Assembly (NCBI RefSeq): GCF_047250365.1
Contig: NZ_JBLBVL010000001.1
Coordinates: forward strand, 558,001-622,000
Reading direction: 5' to 3'
DNA from: Thaumasiovibrio sp047250365
Lineage (GTDB): Bacteria; Pseudomonadota; Gammaproteobacteria; Enterobacterales; Vibrionaceae
Length of the DNA stretch: 64,000 nucleotides
The notes under the pieces were generated by a model. It was not told where the DNA came from. It searched no databases and was given only the letters and a program-made list of their open reading frames with translations. Shown piece by piece: positions 17,925 to 27,294 of the stretch. Position numbers and translations under genes: made by a program. Within the stretch, counting starts at the first letter, position 1; every line of letters starts with the position of its first letter.

Positions 17925-18647
17925 CTATGTGTTCCAGTCTGTAAGTTTTGAGCGTAAGCGTTGCATGGCTTGACTATGTATTTGACAAACCCGCGATTCA
18001 CTCACTCCCAACACAGCACCAATCTCTTTTAGGTTTAATTCTTCATCGTAATAAAGCGATAAAGTCAACGCTTCCCGTTCAGGCAGAGATTTAATTGCAT
18101 CTACAAGAGACAATCTGAAATTATCCTCGACAACATCCTGAAATGGAAGGTTTTCCTCTCGGATTTCTTCATTTGCAATACAGTCTTCTGTTATTCCTAG
18201 ATCATCAATACCGACTAAACGACCACAGTTCACATCATTTAAAGCATGATGGTACTGGTTTATCGTCATATCGAGTGCTGAAGCAATCTCCTGATCAGTC
18301 GGGTTTCTCCCGAGTTCTACCTCAAGAGATGCAATTACTTGGGCAATTCGTCGACTATTTTTATGTACAGAGCGCGGCACCCAATCACCACGACGGATCT
18401 CATCTAACATTGCGCCACGAATACGAATACCAGCAAAGGTTTCAAAACTGGCTCCTTTCGAGGAGTCATAGTTTTGTTGCGCTTCGATTAAACCAATCAT
18501 GCCAGCCTGAATCATATCTTCTAGCTGTACATTAGGCGGTAAACGACTAACCAGATGGTGGGCAATACGCTTCACCAGCGGTGAATATTGTTCAATAAAT
18601 GCTTGTGGACTACGCCCGGTTTTTTCGTAGGTTAACGCCCTATTCAC
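17925..18647 (-). CDS. fliA: Flagellar sigma factor FliA (sigma-28)
   Basis: A 240-residue sigma-70 family protein with regions 2, 3 and 4. DMIQAGMIGLIEA marks region 2 and the helix-turn-helix LKEIGAVLGVSESRVCQIHS marks region 4. It directs polymerase to late flagellar promoters of the GCCGATAA type, of which two are visible (59513 and 44310). The anti-sigma factor FlgM is encoded at 59574. The start is GTG and the gene overlaps flhG by 8 bases. Confidence 0.95.
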   Translation of the reverse strand: MNRALTYEKTGRSPQAFIEQYSPLVKRIAHHLVSRLPPNVQLEDMIQAGMIGLIEAQQNYDSSKGASFETFAGIRIRGAMLDEIRRGDWVPRSVHKNSRRIAQVIASLEVELGRNPTDQEIASALDMTINQYHHALNDVNCGRLVGIDDLGITEDCIANEEIREENLPFQDVVEDNFRLSLVDAIKSLPEREALTLSLYYDEELNLKEIGAVLGVSESRVCQIHSQAMQRLRSKLTDWNT

Positions 18648-19530
18648 CTACGGTATCCCCGTTATCATTTCTCTCGCGCAACAGTAAGCGTTCCACAAAA
18701 AATTCCAAATGTCCTCTTGGACTCTCCGGCACAGGCCAATCTATGGCTTTATTGGCTAATGATGTCAATGCCAACGCTGCTGGTGAGCGAGGATAAGCAT
18801 CAACGACGATTTTTTGCCGTTTAACCGCCTGACGAACCTTATCATCAAGAGGAATACACGCGACTAACTCCAAATTGGCATTAAGAAAACGATCCGTGAC
18901 GCGGGTTAATTTTGCAAACAACTCTCTGCCTTCTCGATAACTACGCACCATATTGGCGACAATCTTAAATCGCGGTACATCATACTGACGCGATAATAGC
19001 TTAATCAATGCGTAAGCATCGGTGATAGATGTAGGCTCATCACAAACCACCACCATCACGTCTTGCGCTGCACGAGCAAAGCTCAATACCATGTCCGAGA
19101 TACCAGCAGCGGTGTCGACAATAAGCACATCAATGTGCTGTTCTAGTGATCCAAATGCACGAATTAACCCGGCATGTTGCGCCGTTGTCAATTCAACCAT
19201 CGATTGTGTGCCTGAAGCTGCAGGGACAATTTGGACCCCGAAAGGACCTTCGACAATAATGTCCTGCAAATCACATTGCCCTGAAAGTACATGGGAAAGG
19301 TTTCGCCCTGCCCTTAGCCCCAACATGACATCCACGTTGGCTAAGCCTAAGTCGGCATCTAGCACCATTACGCGCTTGCCCTGCCTAGCCATCGCCATTG
19401 CAGTTCCTAGGGTTACATTCGTTTTACCAACGCCACCTTTACCGCCCGTTACGGTGATCACTTTGGTGGACGTCAACTGAGTCATTCTGCGTAGCCCGCT
19501 GGCTTGATCATGCATTGTCAAATTAGTCAT
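18640..19530 (-). CDS. flhG: Flagellar number regulator FlhG (FleN), MinD-like ATPase
   Basis: A 296-residue MinD/ParA-type ATPase. The N-terminal DQASGLR (residues 8-14) is the helix that stimulates FlhF GTPase, and the Walker A motif GGKGGVGKT lies about 29-37. In Vibrio it limits polar flagellum number by opposing FlhF and FlrA. It overlaps flhF and fliA by 8 bases on each side. Confidence 0.95.
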   Translation of the reverse strand: MTNLTMHDQASGLRRMTQLTSTKVITVTGGKGGVGKTNVTLGTAMAMARQGKRVMVLDADLGLANVDVMLGLRAGRNLSHVLSGQCDLQDIIVEGPFGVQIVPAASGTQSMVELTTAQHAGLIRAFGSLEQHIDVLIVDTAAGISDMVLSFARAAQDVMVVVCDEPTSITDAYALIKLLSRQYDVPRFKIVANMVRSYREGRELFAKLTRVTDRFLNANLELVACIPLDDKVRQAVKRQKIVVDAYPRSPAALALTSLANKAIDWPVPESPRGHLEFFVERLLLRERNDNGDTVGE

Positions 19531-21013
19531 AGTAATCCGCTGCTTCCCCTTCTGGGGTATTGCTACTCCAGAAATGCTGCTGATGGTTTAATTCTTTTTC
19601 TAATAACTCATTGGCTTTTGACACCAAAAATTCACCACTGGCTATTTTTATGTCCTCAGGTACTCGCTGACCATCGGCGATATAGGCAATGGGCAAAGCG
19701 TTATGGATGGTGACATTTATTAATTCGCCCAAACTTAAGCTCTCATCAATTTTGGTCACAATACAACCAGCTAGTGGAATGCGGCGAAAATGTTCAATGG
19801 TTTCCTGCAATACGCGACGCTGTGATGTTGCAGGCATCACCAAGTAACTCTTTATTTTAGCGCCACTCGTTTGCATCAACGCATCCAGCTGCTCTGACAA
19901 GCGAATATCGCGTTGCCCCATGCCTGCGGTGTCAAGCAAGACCAAACGGCGATGGCGCAACTGATATAATACTTCGGCCAGTTCATCAGCATCTTTAGCG
20001 ACTCTGACAGGACAACCCATAATTCGGCCATAGGTCGCAAGTTGCTCGTGCGCGCCAATTCGATAGGTATCTGTGGTCACCAATGCGACTTCATCAGGGC
20101 CATGCTCCATGGCGGCTCTTGCCGCGAGTTTTGCAATCGTGGTGGTTTTTCCCACGCCCGTCGGGCCTAACAAAGCGGCCACGCCACCATTTTCTAAAAT
20201 ACAATCATCTAAAGTGGTCAGCTGCTCACTCAACAAGCCCAATAAGATTGGCCACGCTTCAGCCGGTGAGACGTCTTCTGGGATGTAACACGCCAATTGA
20301 TCGGCTAATTCATCGGATAGGCCCATTTTAACTAAGCGTTTGATCATCATCGCCCGTATCGGTTCGCGACGTTCAACTTCTTGCCACATTAAGCCTGAAA
20401 CCTGATGCTCCAACAATTTACGAATCGCAGACATCTCATCACGCACTTTATCGAGTTCTGCGGGTGATGAGGCGGATTGACGCGCATCGTAACGACTTGG
20501 GTCTAAGCGCGTTGGTTTGGGTGTTGGTTCTTGAACGCGAGATGAGTAACGCGATTCTTTTGCTTTACGTGCAAAGCGATCGCCATAATCCTGACGAGGC
20601 TGAACATTTTCTCGCCAACCTGCACGATTTACGTCGGGATTCTGACGTTTCCCCTGACGTGCCAGCAAAGCGCTTAACGAATCAGCCTCATCATTATGCT
20701 CTCCCCCGTTATCACGATGTTGTGCATAAACGTTAGCAAAACGACCTGCCGGGGCTGCTTTCTTCGCTGAAAGCTCGACGCGATCATCGGCCAGCTTTCG
20801 TCGTGCGGCATCATAATTCTTATCCAACTCACTCGGTGCGCGCAAAGCAGGGGCTGGAGTTTCAGGCTGCGGTTCGTTATCAATCGCAGCAACGATTTCA
20901 ATCCCTCCAGTCACCTTCTTGTTCGACATGATGACTGCGTCTGCGCCGAGTTCATCTTTTACCTGACTGAGAGCAGAGCGCATGTCTTTTGCAAAAAAAC
21001 GCTTAATTTTCAA
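19523..21013 (-). CDS. flhF: Signal-recognition-particle-like GTPase FlhF, polar flagellum placement
   Basis: A 496-residue protein with a basic and disordered N-terminal B domain, an N domain, and a G domain with GPTGVGKTTT, TTDTYRIGA and DTAGMG. FlhF recruits the first basal-body parts, such as FliF, to the cell pole. The start is taken as TTG at 21013, since AGGAAG lies 8 bases before it and it gives the family N-terminus MKIKRFFAKDMR. An ATG-like start further up (21058) would add 15 residues not seen in the family. Confidence 0.93.
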   Translation of the reverse strand: MKIKRFFAKDMRSALSQVKDELGADAVIMSNKKVTGGIEIVAAIDNEPQPETPAPALRAPSELDKNYDAARRKLADDRVELSAKKAAPAGRFANVYAQHRDNGGEHNDEADSLSALLARQGKRQNPDVNRAGWRENVQPRQDYGDRFARKAKESRYSSRVQEPTPKPTRLDPSRYDARQSASSPAELDKVRDEMSAIRKLLEHQVSGLMWQEVERREPIRAMMIKRLVKMGLSDELADQLACYIPEDVSPAEAWPILLGLLSEQLTTLDDCILENGGVAALLGPTGVGKTTTIAKLAARAAMEHGPDEVALVTTDTYRIGAHEQLATYGRIMGCPVRVAKDADELAEVLYQLRHRRLVLLDTAGMGQRDIRLSEQLDALMQTSGAKIKSYLVMPATSQRRVLQETIEHFRRIPLAGCIVTKIDESLSLGELINVTIHNALPIAYIADGQRVPEDIKIASGEFLVSKANELLEKELNHQQHFWSSNTPEGEAADYYD

Positions 21014-21090
21014 TTGCTTTACTTCCTGATACACCCAACAGGGATGTGCGCGGTACAAATAACCTTGCTCATAATGTTCATCTCACGGCA

Positions 21091-23184
21091 CTAATTTCCA
21101 ACCGCATTTACTATTCGAATTTGTTTCTCATCAGGGACTTCTTGGTAAGAGAGAACATTTAAGCTCGGTATCGTATTTCTAACGAACTGTGCCAATGTGC
21201 TTCTCAATACACCTGATGTCAGAAGAATGGATGGCTCACCTTTTAGTTCTTGTTGCTGCGATGCTTCTGTCAACGACACTTGCAAGCGTTCTGCTAATCC
21301 TGGTTCGATACCTGTCGACTCGCCACCAGAAGCCTGCATTGTCTTATGCAACATCTGTTCCAGTTCAGGAACCAAGGTGATCACGGGGATTTCAGCCTCA
21401 ACCCCATTGATTTCCTGCACGATCATGCGTTTTAAGGTAATACGCACTGCCGCAGTAAGAATATCGGGATCCTGACTCTTGCTAGCATATTCAGATAGTG
21501 TTTGTACTATAGAGCGAATATCTCGCACCGGAATCGCTTCGTTCAGCAGGTTCTGTAGTACTTTAACCACTACACCAAGGGGTAGCTGGTCAGGAATAAA
21601 GGACTCAACCAGTTTTGGTGCTGATTTACTTAACATTTCAAGTAAATTCTGTACCTCTTCATGGCCAATCAAGAGTGATGCATGATTGGTCAGCACTTGA
21701 CTCAAATGTGTCGCCAATACCGTTGCAGAATCGACCACGGTATACCCCAACGCTTGTGCATGTTCGCGTTGACTTTCAACAATCCAAGTGGCTTCCAAAT
21801 CAAAAGCAGGGTCTCGCGTGTGCTCACCATCAATCGGCCCAAACACTTGTCCGGGATTAATGGCCAACTCCATATCAGGGCGAATATCCGATTCACCAAA
21901 CGCCACGCCCATTAAAGTAATGCGATAGCTATTTGGTGGAAGTTCCAAATTGTCACGAATATGAACCGCGGGGATCAAAAAACCAAAGTCTTGCGACAAC
22001 TTTTTTCTCACCCCTTTCACACGCTCTAGCAGCTCTCCCCCTTGCTCCTTATCCACCATCGGAATAAGACGATAACCCACCTCTAAACCAATAATATCGA
22101 CAGGCTGTACATCCTCCCACGAGAGATCGCGTTGCACTGGGGCTTCGGCAGGTTTAGCCGCTTCTTCTTTCACTGCTAGCGCCTGCACGCGTTTACGTTG
22201 CGTTTGCCAGTAGGCACCACCACCGCTGGCAGCAGCCAGTAATAGGAAGGGAATATTGGGCATGCCTGGGACAATGCCCATGACAAACAGAATGCCGCCG
22301 GTTATCGCCAGCGCACGCGGGTTGTCGAACATCTGAGCAAGCAACTGCTGCCCCATATCTTCATCGGTATTCTGCCGTGTTACCATCATCGCGGCACCAA
22401 TGGAGAGCAGTAGCGACGGGATCTGTGCCACCAAGCCATCACCAATCGTCAACAGGGTAAAAACTTCTATTGCATTGCCAAAGCTCATTCCGTGCTGACT
22501 CATGCCAATGATCAGCCCGCCGACAATATTGATCAGCAGGATAAGAATACCGGCGATCGCATCGCCCTTTACAAACTTAGACGCACCATCCATCGAGCCG
22601 TAAAAATCCGCTTCCTTGGTGACTTCACTGCGGCGCAAGCGCGCTTGATCTTGATCGATAAGCCCTGCATTTAAATCCGCATCAATGGCCATCTGCTTAC
22701 CGGGCAAAGCATCCAAAGTAAAGCGGGCGCTAACTTCCGAAATTCGCCCTGCACCTTTCGTCACGACCATGAAGTTGATGATCATGAGGATCAAAAACAC
22801 CACTAAACCGACAGCATAATTTCCGCCAATCACCACGCTACCAAACGCATCAATAACTTGACCTGCCGCGCCAGAACCAGCGTGGCCATGCAGTAACACC
22901 ACCCGTGTTGAGGCTACGTTCAATGCCAAGCGTAATAAAGTGGCAATCAAGAGTACCGTTGGGAAGGCCGCAAAATCGAGAGGGCGTCGGGTATAAATAG
23001 TAACAAGTAGCACCACCAATGACAGTGCAATATTGAAAGAAAAGGCCATATCCAGCAACAGCGGTGGCATGGGTAAAATCACCATTGCCAATGTGGCCAG
23101 AACCACAATTGGCGCACCAATTGACGGAATCGACTGGAGGCGACCTAGAGGCAGTTTATTAAGTAGCGGCAGCGAAGCTTTCAT
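21091..23184 (-). CDS. flhA: Flagellar export gate protein FlhA
   Basis: A 697-residue protein with about eight membrane helices in the first half and a cytoplasmic domain in the second, of normal family length. The loop sequence AEVSARFTLDALPGKQMAIDADL-type FHIPEP signature is recognisable near residue 150-170. It is the ring of the flagellar type III export gate. It is the first gene of the operon that runs to DUF2802, preceded by a 237-base leader with a sigma-54 type site. Confidence 0.96.
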   Translation of the reverse strand: MKASLPLLNKLPLGRLQSIPSIGAPIVVLATLAMVILPMPPLLLDMAFSFNIALSLVVLLVTIYTRRPLDFAAFPTVLLIATLLRLALNVASTRVVLLHGHAGSGAAGQVIDAFGSVVIGGNYAVGLVVFLILMIINFMVVTKGAGRISEVSARFTLDALPGKQMAIDADLNAGLIDQDQARLRRSEVTKEADFYGSMDGASKFVKGDAIAGILILLINIVGGLIIGMSQHGMSFGNAIEVFTLLTIGDGLVAQIPSLLLSIGAAMMVTRQNTDEDMGQQLLAQMFDNPRALAITGGILFVMGIVPGMPNIPFLLLAAASGGGAYWQTQRKRVQALAVKEEAAKPAEAPVQRDLSWEDVQPVDIIGLEVGYRLIPMVDKEQGGELLERVKGVRKKLSQDFGFLIPAVHIRDNLELPPNSYRITLMGVAFGESDIRPDMELAINPGQVFGPIDGEHTRDPAFDLEATWIVESQREHAQALGYTVVDSATVLATHLSQVLTNHASLLIGHEEVQNLLEMLSKSAPKLVESFIPDQLPLGVVVKVLQNLLNEAIPVRDIRSIVQTLSEYASKSQDPDILTAAVRITLKRMIVQEINGVEAEIPVITLVPELEQMLHKTMQASGGESTGIEPGLAERLQVSLTEASQQQELKGEPSILLTSGVLRSTLAQFVRNTIPSLNVLSYQEVPDEKQIRIVNAVGN

Positions 23185-23276
23185 AGATATGAAGAAATGA
23201 CCCTATTCTTTTTATTACTTCTTCTGGGTAATTAGCCCAGCAGTAAATACGTAACCACAGCATATTGACTGCAACA

Positions 23277-23292
23277 AGCAAGAATAATACCT
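23277..23292 (-). promoter_or_regulatory. Sigma-54 type promoter for the flhA operon
   Basis: On the minus strand the sequence AGGTAT-N5-TTGCT has the GG and GC pairs exactly 10 bases apart. It lies about 93 bases before the flhA start. The -12 part is perfect and the -24 part keeps only the GG. In Vibrio cholerae the flhA operon is a class II, FlrA-dependent unit, which agrees. Confidence 0.5.
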
Positions 23293-23421
23293 ATTTTTTG
23301 ACAAAAAGTTGACGCTATTCTTAATAAATTTGTTAATAGTTGCGTTGCTATCAATAAAACCAACATCACGTAATGCCTAAGACACTAAGCGGCCGAATTA
23401 AAGCCGTTTCTATCGGGCAAA

Positions 23422-24558
23422 TTACGAGTCATAACGCATATCTTCAGGCGGTTCGAAATTGCGCTGCGCCAACGTTGGCCGTTGACCTTTGCCTTTTCGA
23501 TGTTGCTTTAGTTGGAAGACATAGGCTAATACTTGCGCTACTGCAGTGAACAGACCATCGGGAATTTGCTGTTCTAGTTCAGTGGTATGGTAGAGCGCAC
23601 GGGCTAATGGGGGCGCCGGGACAATATCAATCGCATTCTCATTGGCAATCTCACGGATCTTCAATGCTAGGTGATCAACGCCTTTTGCTATCACGATTGG
23701 CGCACTGTCTAAATCAGGGTTATAACGCAGTGCGACGGAAAAGTGTTCTGGGTTAGTAATAATAACATCGGCTTGAGGCACTTCTGCCATCATGCGGCGT
23801 TGAGCGGCTTCTCGCTGCAACATTCGGATCCGCCCTTTCACTTCAGGTTTACCTTCCGTCTCTTTGTATTCGTCTTTGACTTCTTGCTTGGTCATTTTAA
23901 GCTGTTCGGTATGCTGCCAAATTTGATATGGGACATCAATCACCACCACCACCAGCAGTGAACAACTAATCAATAAAACGAAGCGCAATAACACTGCGAG
24001 TGCATGGAAAATATTGCTCGGGAACACCTCCTGATTGATCTCGAACAAGTCCTGTAAACTGCTACGCATCAACCACGCCGCCACCCCAGCCACCAACAAT
24101 ACCTTCAGTATCGATTTCACCAGTTCCATCAGGCTTTGCGTTCCCACCATGCGCTTTAGCCCACTAAGTGGATTAAGTTTTGACCATTTCGGCATGGCAG
24201 CCTCTGGCGACCAGTTAACCCCACCTATCGCGGCGGCACCGATTAGCGCGGCAACAAATAACGCGCACAAAATCACAAACAGCGGGACAAAAATATGCCA
24301 AATAGACTGCATAAGCACTGTCAGCAAGCGATCAAAATCAAACAGCTCATCTCGAGACAGGGTGAACATTCTACCCATAAAGCGCATTAGTGCCTGTCCC
24401 AGTTTATCGCCGCCAGCCATCATCACAGCCGCTCCCGCAACCAGTAGCGTTACCGTGGCCAGTTCTTTTGAACGCGCGACTTGCCCTTTTTCTTTCGCTT
24501 GTTGGAGCCGTCGCGTCGTGGGGTCTTCTGTGCGTTCTTGATCATCTGATTCAGCCAT
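23422..24558 (-). CDS. flhB: Flagellar export switch protein FlhB
   Basis: A 378-residue protein with four membrane helices and a cytoplasmic domain. The self-cleaving site reads N269-P270-E271-H272, NPEH in place of the more common NPTH. Cleavage between N and P switches export from rod/hook to filament proteins. The C-terminal tail after residue 360 is basic. It is the last gene of the fliK-flhB operon and starts 9 bases after fliR. Confidence 0.95.
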   Translation of the reverse strand: MAESDDQERTEDPTTRRLQQAKEKGQVARSKELATVTLLVAGAAVMMAGGDKLGQALMRFMGRMFTLSRDELFDFDRLLTVLMQSIWHIFVPLFVILCALFVAALIGAAAIGGVNWSPEAAMPKWSKLNPLSGLKRMVGTQSLMELVKSILKVLLVAGVAAWLMRSSLQDLFEINQEVFPSNIFHALAVLLRFVLLISCSLLVVVVIDVPYQIWQHTEQLKMTKQEVKDEYKETEGKPEVKGRIRMLQREAAQRRMMAEVPQADVIITNPEHFSVALRYNPDLDSAPIVIAKGVDHLALKIREIANENAIDIVPAPPLARALYHTTELEQQIPDGLFTAVAQVLAYVFQLKQHRKGKGQRPTLAQRNFEPPEDMRYDS

Positions 24559-24567
24559 GCAGCCCCC

Positions 24568-25350
24568 TTAACACCTTAACTTCACTATTTCACACACCTG
24601 ATCGAGACCCAACTGCCACTGCTGCTCATATTTCGGCGTCAGACCCAAAATCAAGTGCCAGCTAATCAGTAAACCGAGTAGCAACGCAAAAGAAAAACCT
24701 AACGCGAAAATATTCAGCTGAGGCGCCGCTCGCGTCATGACACCAAAAGAGAGGTTGACGGTCAGTAAGGCGATAACGCCAGCAATGGCCATCGAAAAGC
24801 CAGCTTTAAACATATGACCAAACCACGAGGCTAATTGCCGATAACTCTCCACATCAGGCATGCCTTCGCCTACCGGCAGAGTGGTAAAGCTCATCGACAC
24901 GACATGAATCATCTCTAAATGGCCATCTGTTGCCAAAAAGAGCATTAAGGCCAAGAACATAAACAACTGACCAAGAACTGGCGTGTTCTGCCCATTGGAC
25001 GGGTCAACCATAGATGCAAAACCAAGACTGGATTGCATACCTAAAATTTGCCCTAACAAGACAAATGTTTGGGTAATAAACTGCGTGACCATTCCCATCG
25101 CCACGCCGATAACCACTTGTTGTAGGGTGACAATAAACCCTTGTAGTGAAAACAACTCAATATGACTTGGCATAGCCGGTAGACTTCCCGCCATGGCAAG
25201 CGTTACCGCAAAGGAGAGATAAAGACGAATTCGAGGAGAAACAAACTGGGCGCCAAAAAACGTCATCGCCATCATCATTGATGAGATGCGAGTAAACGGC
25301 CACAACAAGTTAGCGAGGTAATCTAAAACAATGGGAGCCGGATAATGCAT
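24568..25350 (-). CDS. fliR: Flagellar export gate protein FliR
   Basis: A 260-residue membrane protein with about six hydrophobic helices, of normal length for FliR. With FliP and FliQ it forms the export gate at the centre of the MS ring. It starts 9 bases after the fliQ stop. No strong Shine-Dalgarno is seen, so translation may be coupled. Confidence 0.95.
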   Translation of the reverse strand: MHYPAPIVLDYLANLLWPFTRISSMMMAMTFFGAQFVSPRIRLYLSFAVTLAMAGSLPAMPSHIELFSLQGFIVTLQQVVIGVAMGMVTQFITQTFVLLGQILGMQSSLGFASMVDPSNGQNTPVLGQLFMFLALMLFLATDGHLEMIHVVSMSFTTLPVGEGMPDVESYRQLASWFGHMFKAGFSMAIAGVIALLTVNLSFGVMTRAAPQLNIFALGFSFALLLGLLISWHLILGLTPKYEQQWQLGLDQVCEIVKLRC

Positions 25351-25359
25351 AGTTCAGAT

Positions 25360-25629
25360 TCAATACAACAATTGCGGAATTCTGTCGATCAAACTGAAGA
25401 AGTACTCCATCAGCATCTGTGTCATCCAGTGGCCAAACAACATCAGCGCTGATAACGTCACGATCAAGCGAGGCAAAAAGCTCAACGTCTGTTCGTTAAT
25501 CGATGTCGCAGCCTGAAATACCGCGACGACCAAACCAATCAGCAGCCCGGGTACAACAATAGCGGAGACCATCATCAAGACCATTTGTAATGCCTCTTGA
25601 AATAGCTCAACAAACGCTTCTGGTGTCAT
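25360..25629 (-). CDS. fliQ: Flagellar export gate protein FliQ
   Basis: An 89-residue protein of two membrane helices, the usual FliQ size. The ATG at 25629 is chosen because AGGAGGAAC precedes it; the open frame extends 18 codons further without support. FliQ packs around the FliP-FliR core of the export gate. It starts 8 bases after the fliP stop. Confidence 0.95.
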   Translation of the reverse strand: MTPEAFVELFQEALQMVLMMVSAIVVPGLLIGLVVAVFQAATSINEQTLSFLPRLIVTLSALMLFGHWMTQMLMEYFFSLIDRIPQLLY

Positions 25630-25637
25630 TGTTCCTC

Positions 25638-26501
25638 CTAAACCCCAAAGCTGCCAGCTAGGGTTGAAAGAATGAGATTCCAACCATCTACCAAGATAAA
25701 CAACATCAACTTAAACGGTAACGAAACAATCATTGGCGACAACATCATCATACCCATTGCCATTAGAATTGATGCCACGACCAAATCAATCACCAAAAAT
25801 GGCAAAAATAGCATAAAACCTATCTGGAACGCCGTTTTTAACTCTGAGGTGATAAAGGCCGGAATTAGGATCGTCATCGACACCTGTTCAGGAGAGTCAA
25901 CGACAGCACCAGAGATATCAACAAAGGTTTCTAAGTCCTTAATACGAGTCTGATTTAGCATAAATGTACGCAACGGCTGCTGTGCAACATCAAACGCGTC
26001 TCGTGCCGTCAATTGCTCATTCATATAAGGTTGTATCGCTTGTTCATTCATTTGAGTGATAACAGGAGACATCACAAACAGAGTAAGAAACAGAGCAATT
26101 CCAATAATAACTTGATTCGAAGGTGTTTGTTGTAGACCCATCGCTTGCCGGAGTATCGACATAACCACCACAATGCGGGTAAACGAGGTCATCAGTATGA
26201 CGATCGCAGGTAAAAAGCCAAGGATTGTCATCAGAGCAAGGATTTGTAAATTAACCGAATAATCCTCACTGCCATCCTGGTTTACCGTCATGGTCAGAGC
26301 GGGGATCCCCGGCCCAATCTGAGTCATCCTCTGCTGGCCCGCTTGAGATTGTGCATCCATCTCACTCAGGCTGATATTGCTACCTAACGCAGCCGCCGCC
26401 GGCAAAGCTTGACTTGCCTCTTCCTGAGCAAAAGAGAAAGAAGAGAAAAAAAGCACCAACAATGCAAAGACAAAGGGGGAAATATGGTTTTTAATTGTCA
26501 T
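25638..26501 (-). CDS. fliP: Flagellar export gate protein FliP
   Basis: A 287-residue protein. A cleavable signal peptide ends near FSFAQ, a linker of about 50 residues follows, and the FliP core has the signature motifs RIVVVMSILRQAMG and DLVVASILMAMGM. The ATG at 26501 is chosen because it starts a good signal peptide; the longer open frame adds 35 arginine-rich residues that overlap fliO. Five FliP subunits form the base of the export pore. It overlaps the end of fliO by 11 bases. Confidence 0.95.
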   Translation of the reverse strand: MTIKNHISPFVFALLVLFFSSFSFAQEEASQALPAAAALGSNISLSEMDAQSQAGQQRMTQIGPGIPALTMTVNQDGSEDYSVNLQILALMTILGFLPAIVILMTSFTRIVVVMSILRQAMGLQQTPSNQVIIGIALFLTLFVMSPVITQMNEQAIQPYMNEQLTARDAFDVAQQPLRTFMLNQTRIKDLETFVDISGAVVDSPEQVSMTILIPAFITSELKTAFQIGFMLFLPFLVIDLVVASILMAMGMMMLSPMIVSLPFKLMLFILVDGWNLILSTLAGSFGV

Positions 26502-26874
26502 TCTTTTTGAGCAACTTAGAAAACTGACGGGCAAACTCTGGCGACGCTTCCTCGGGGAAAGGGGTCTCCAGCACTTTGACCAAATTAACACTCTGTGAAG
26601 TAACACCTAGCAATAGCTGCTCTCCTGCCACCTCCACGACAACCAAACGTTCTTTTTGTCCCAAAGGCATCTGCTTTACCACACGCATAGACTGTTGTTG
26701 CCCAGAAAATTGCGGCAAGCGCATGCGTTTTACCAACCATGCCAGCAACAAAATCAGTCCAACCACCAACAATAACGAGGTAATGCTCGTCATAATATTC
26801 AGGTCAGGACCGGCCGCGTACGCAGGGCGAGCCAGAACCAACAGCGCGAAAGCCATGGCAAGTAATGTATTCAT
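26491..26874 (-). CDS. fliO: Flagellar export assembly protein FliO
   Basis: A 127-residue protein with a signal-like segment (residues 2-21), a second membrane helix (about 30-48), and a small cytoplasmic domain. FliO is a scaffold for FliP ring assembly. The ATG at 26874 is preferred because the N-terminus is then a normal signal peptide; an earlier in-frame start at 26928 would overlap fliN. AAGG lies a little far upstream, so the start is less certain. Confidence 0.88.
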   Translation of the reverse strand: MNTLLAMAFALLVLARPAYAAGPDLNIMTSITSLLLVVGLILLLAWLVKRMRLPQFSGQQQSMRVVKQMPLGQKERLVVVEVAGEQLLLGVTSQSVNLVKVLETPFPEEASPEFARQFSKLLKKNDN

Positions 26875-26887
26875 GTTTATGCTGGCC

Positions 26888-27280
26888 TTAACGTAGCTTT
26901 TTAATGCGTTCAGTCTGACTAATAACATCCGTTAAGCGGATACCAAACTTGTCGTTGACAACAACCACTTCGCCATGGGCAATCAAGGTTCCATTGACCA
27001 TAACATCCAGTGACTCACCCGCAATACGGTCCAGTTCAACCACCGAACCTTGATTGAGCTGCAATAAGTTACGAATGCTAATTTGAGTGCGCCCCACCTC
27101 CATAGAGATAGTGACCGGAATATCCAATATGGTATCCAGTTTACTGCGTTCATCTTCACTGATCGCAGAACGCTCTTCTTTTAATTCATCTAATGGCGCG
27201 GTTTTAACACTTTGCTCTTCCTGAACAGCCAGTGCTGCTGCCCATTCATCTGCCATTTTTTGATCGTCAGTTTGCGACAT
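26888..27280 (-). CDS. fliN: Flagellar motor switch protein FliN
   Basis: A 130-residue protein with a variable acidic N-terminus and a C-terminal SpoA domain (about 48-128; IPVTISMEVGRTQISIRNLL). It forms the lower C-ring and binds FliH at the export apparatus. It starts 14 bases after the fliM stop. Confidence 0.96.
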   Translation of the reverse strand: MSQTDDQKMADEWAAALAVQEEQSVKTAPLDELKEERSAISEDERSKLDTILDIPVTISMEVGRTQISIRNLLQLNQGSVVELDRIAGESLDVMVNGTLIAHGEVVVVNDKFGIRLTDVISQTERIKKLR

Positions 27281-27294
27281 TTCTTACCTGCTTA

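Noticed and set aside
23224..23240. Small inverted repeat CTGGG-N7-CCCAG between flhB and flhA
   Set aside because: Stem too short and no T run on either strand to be called a terminator.
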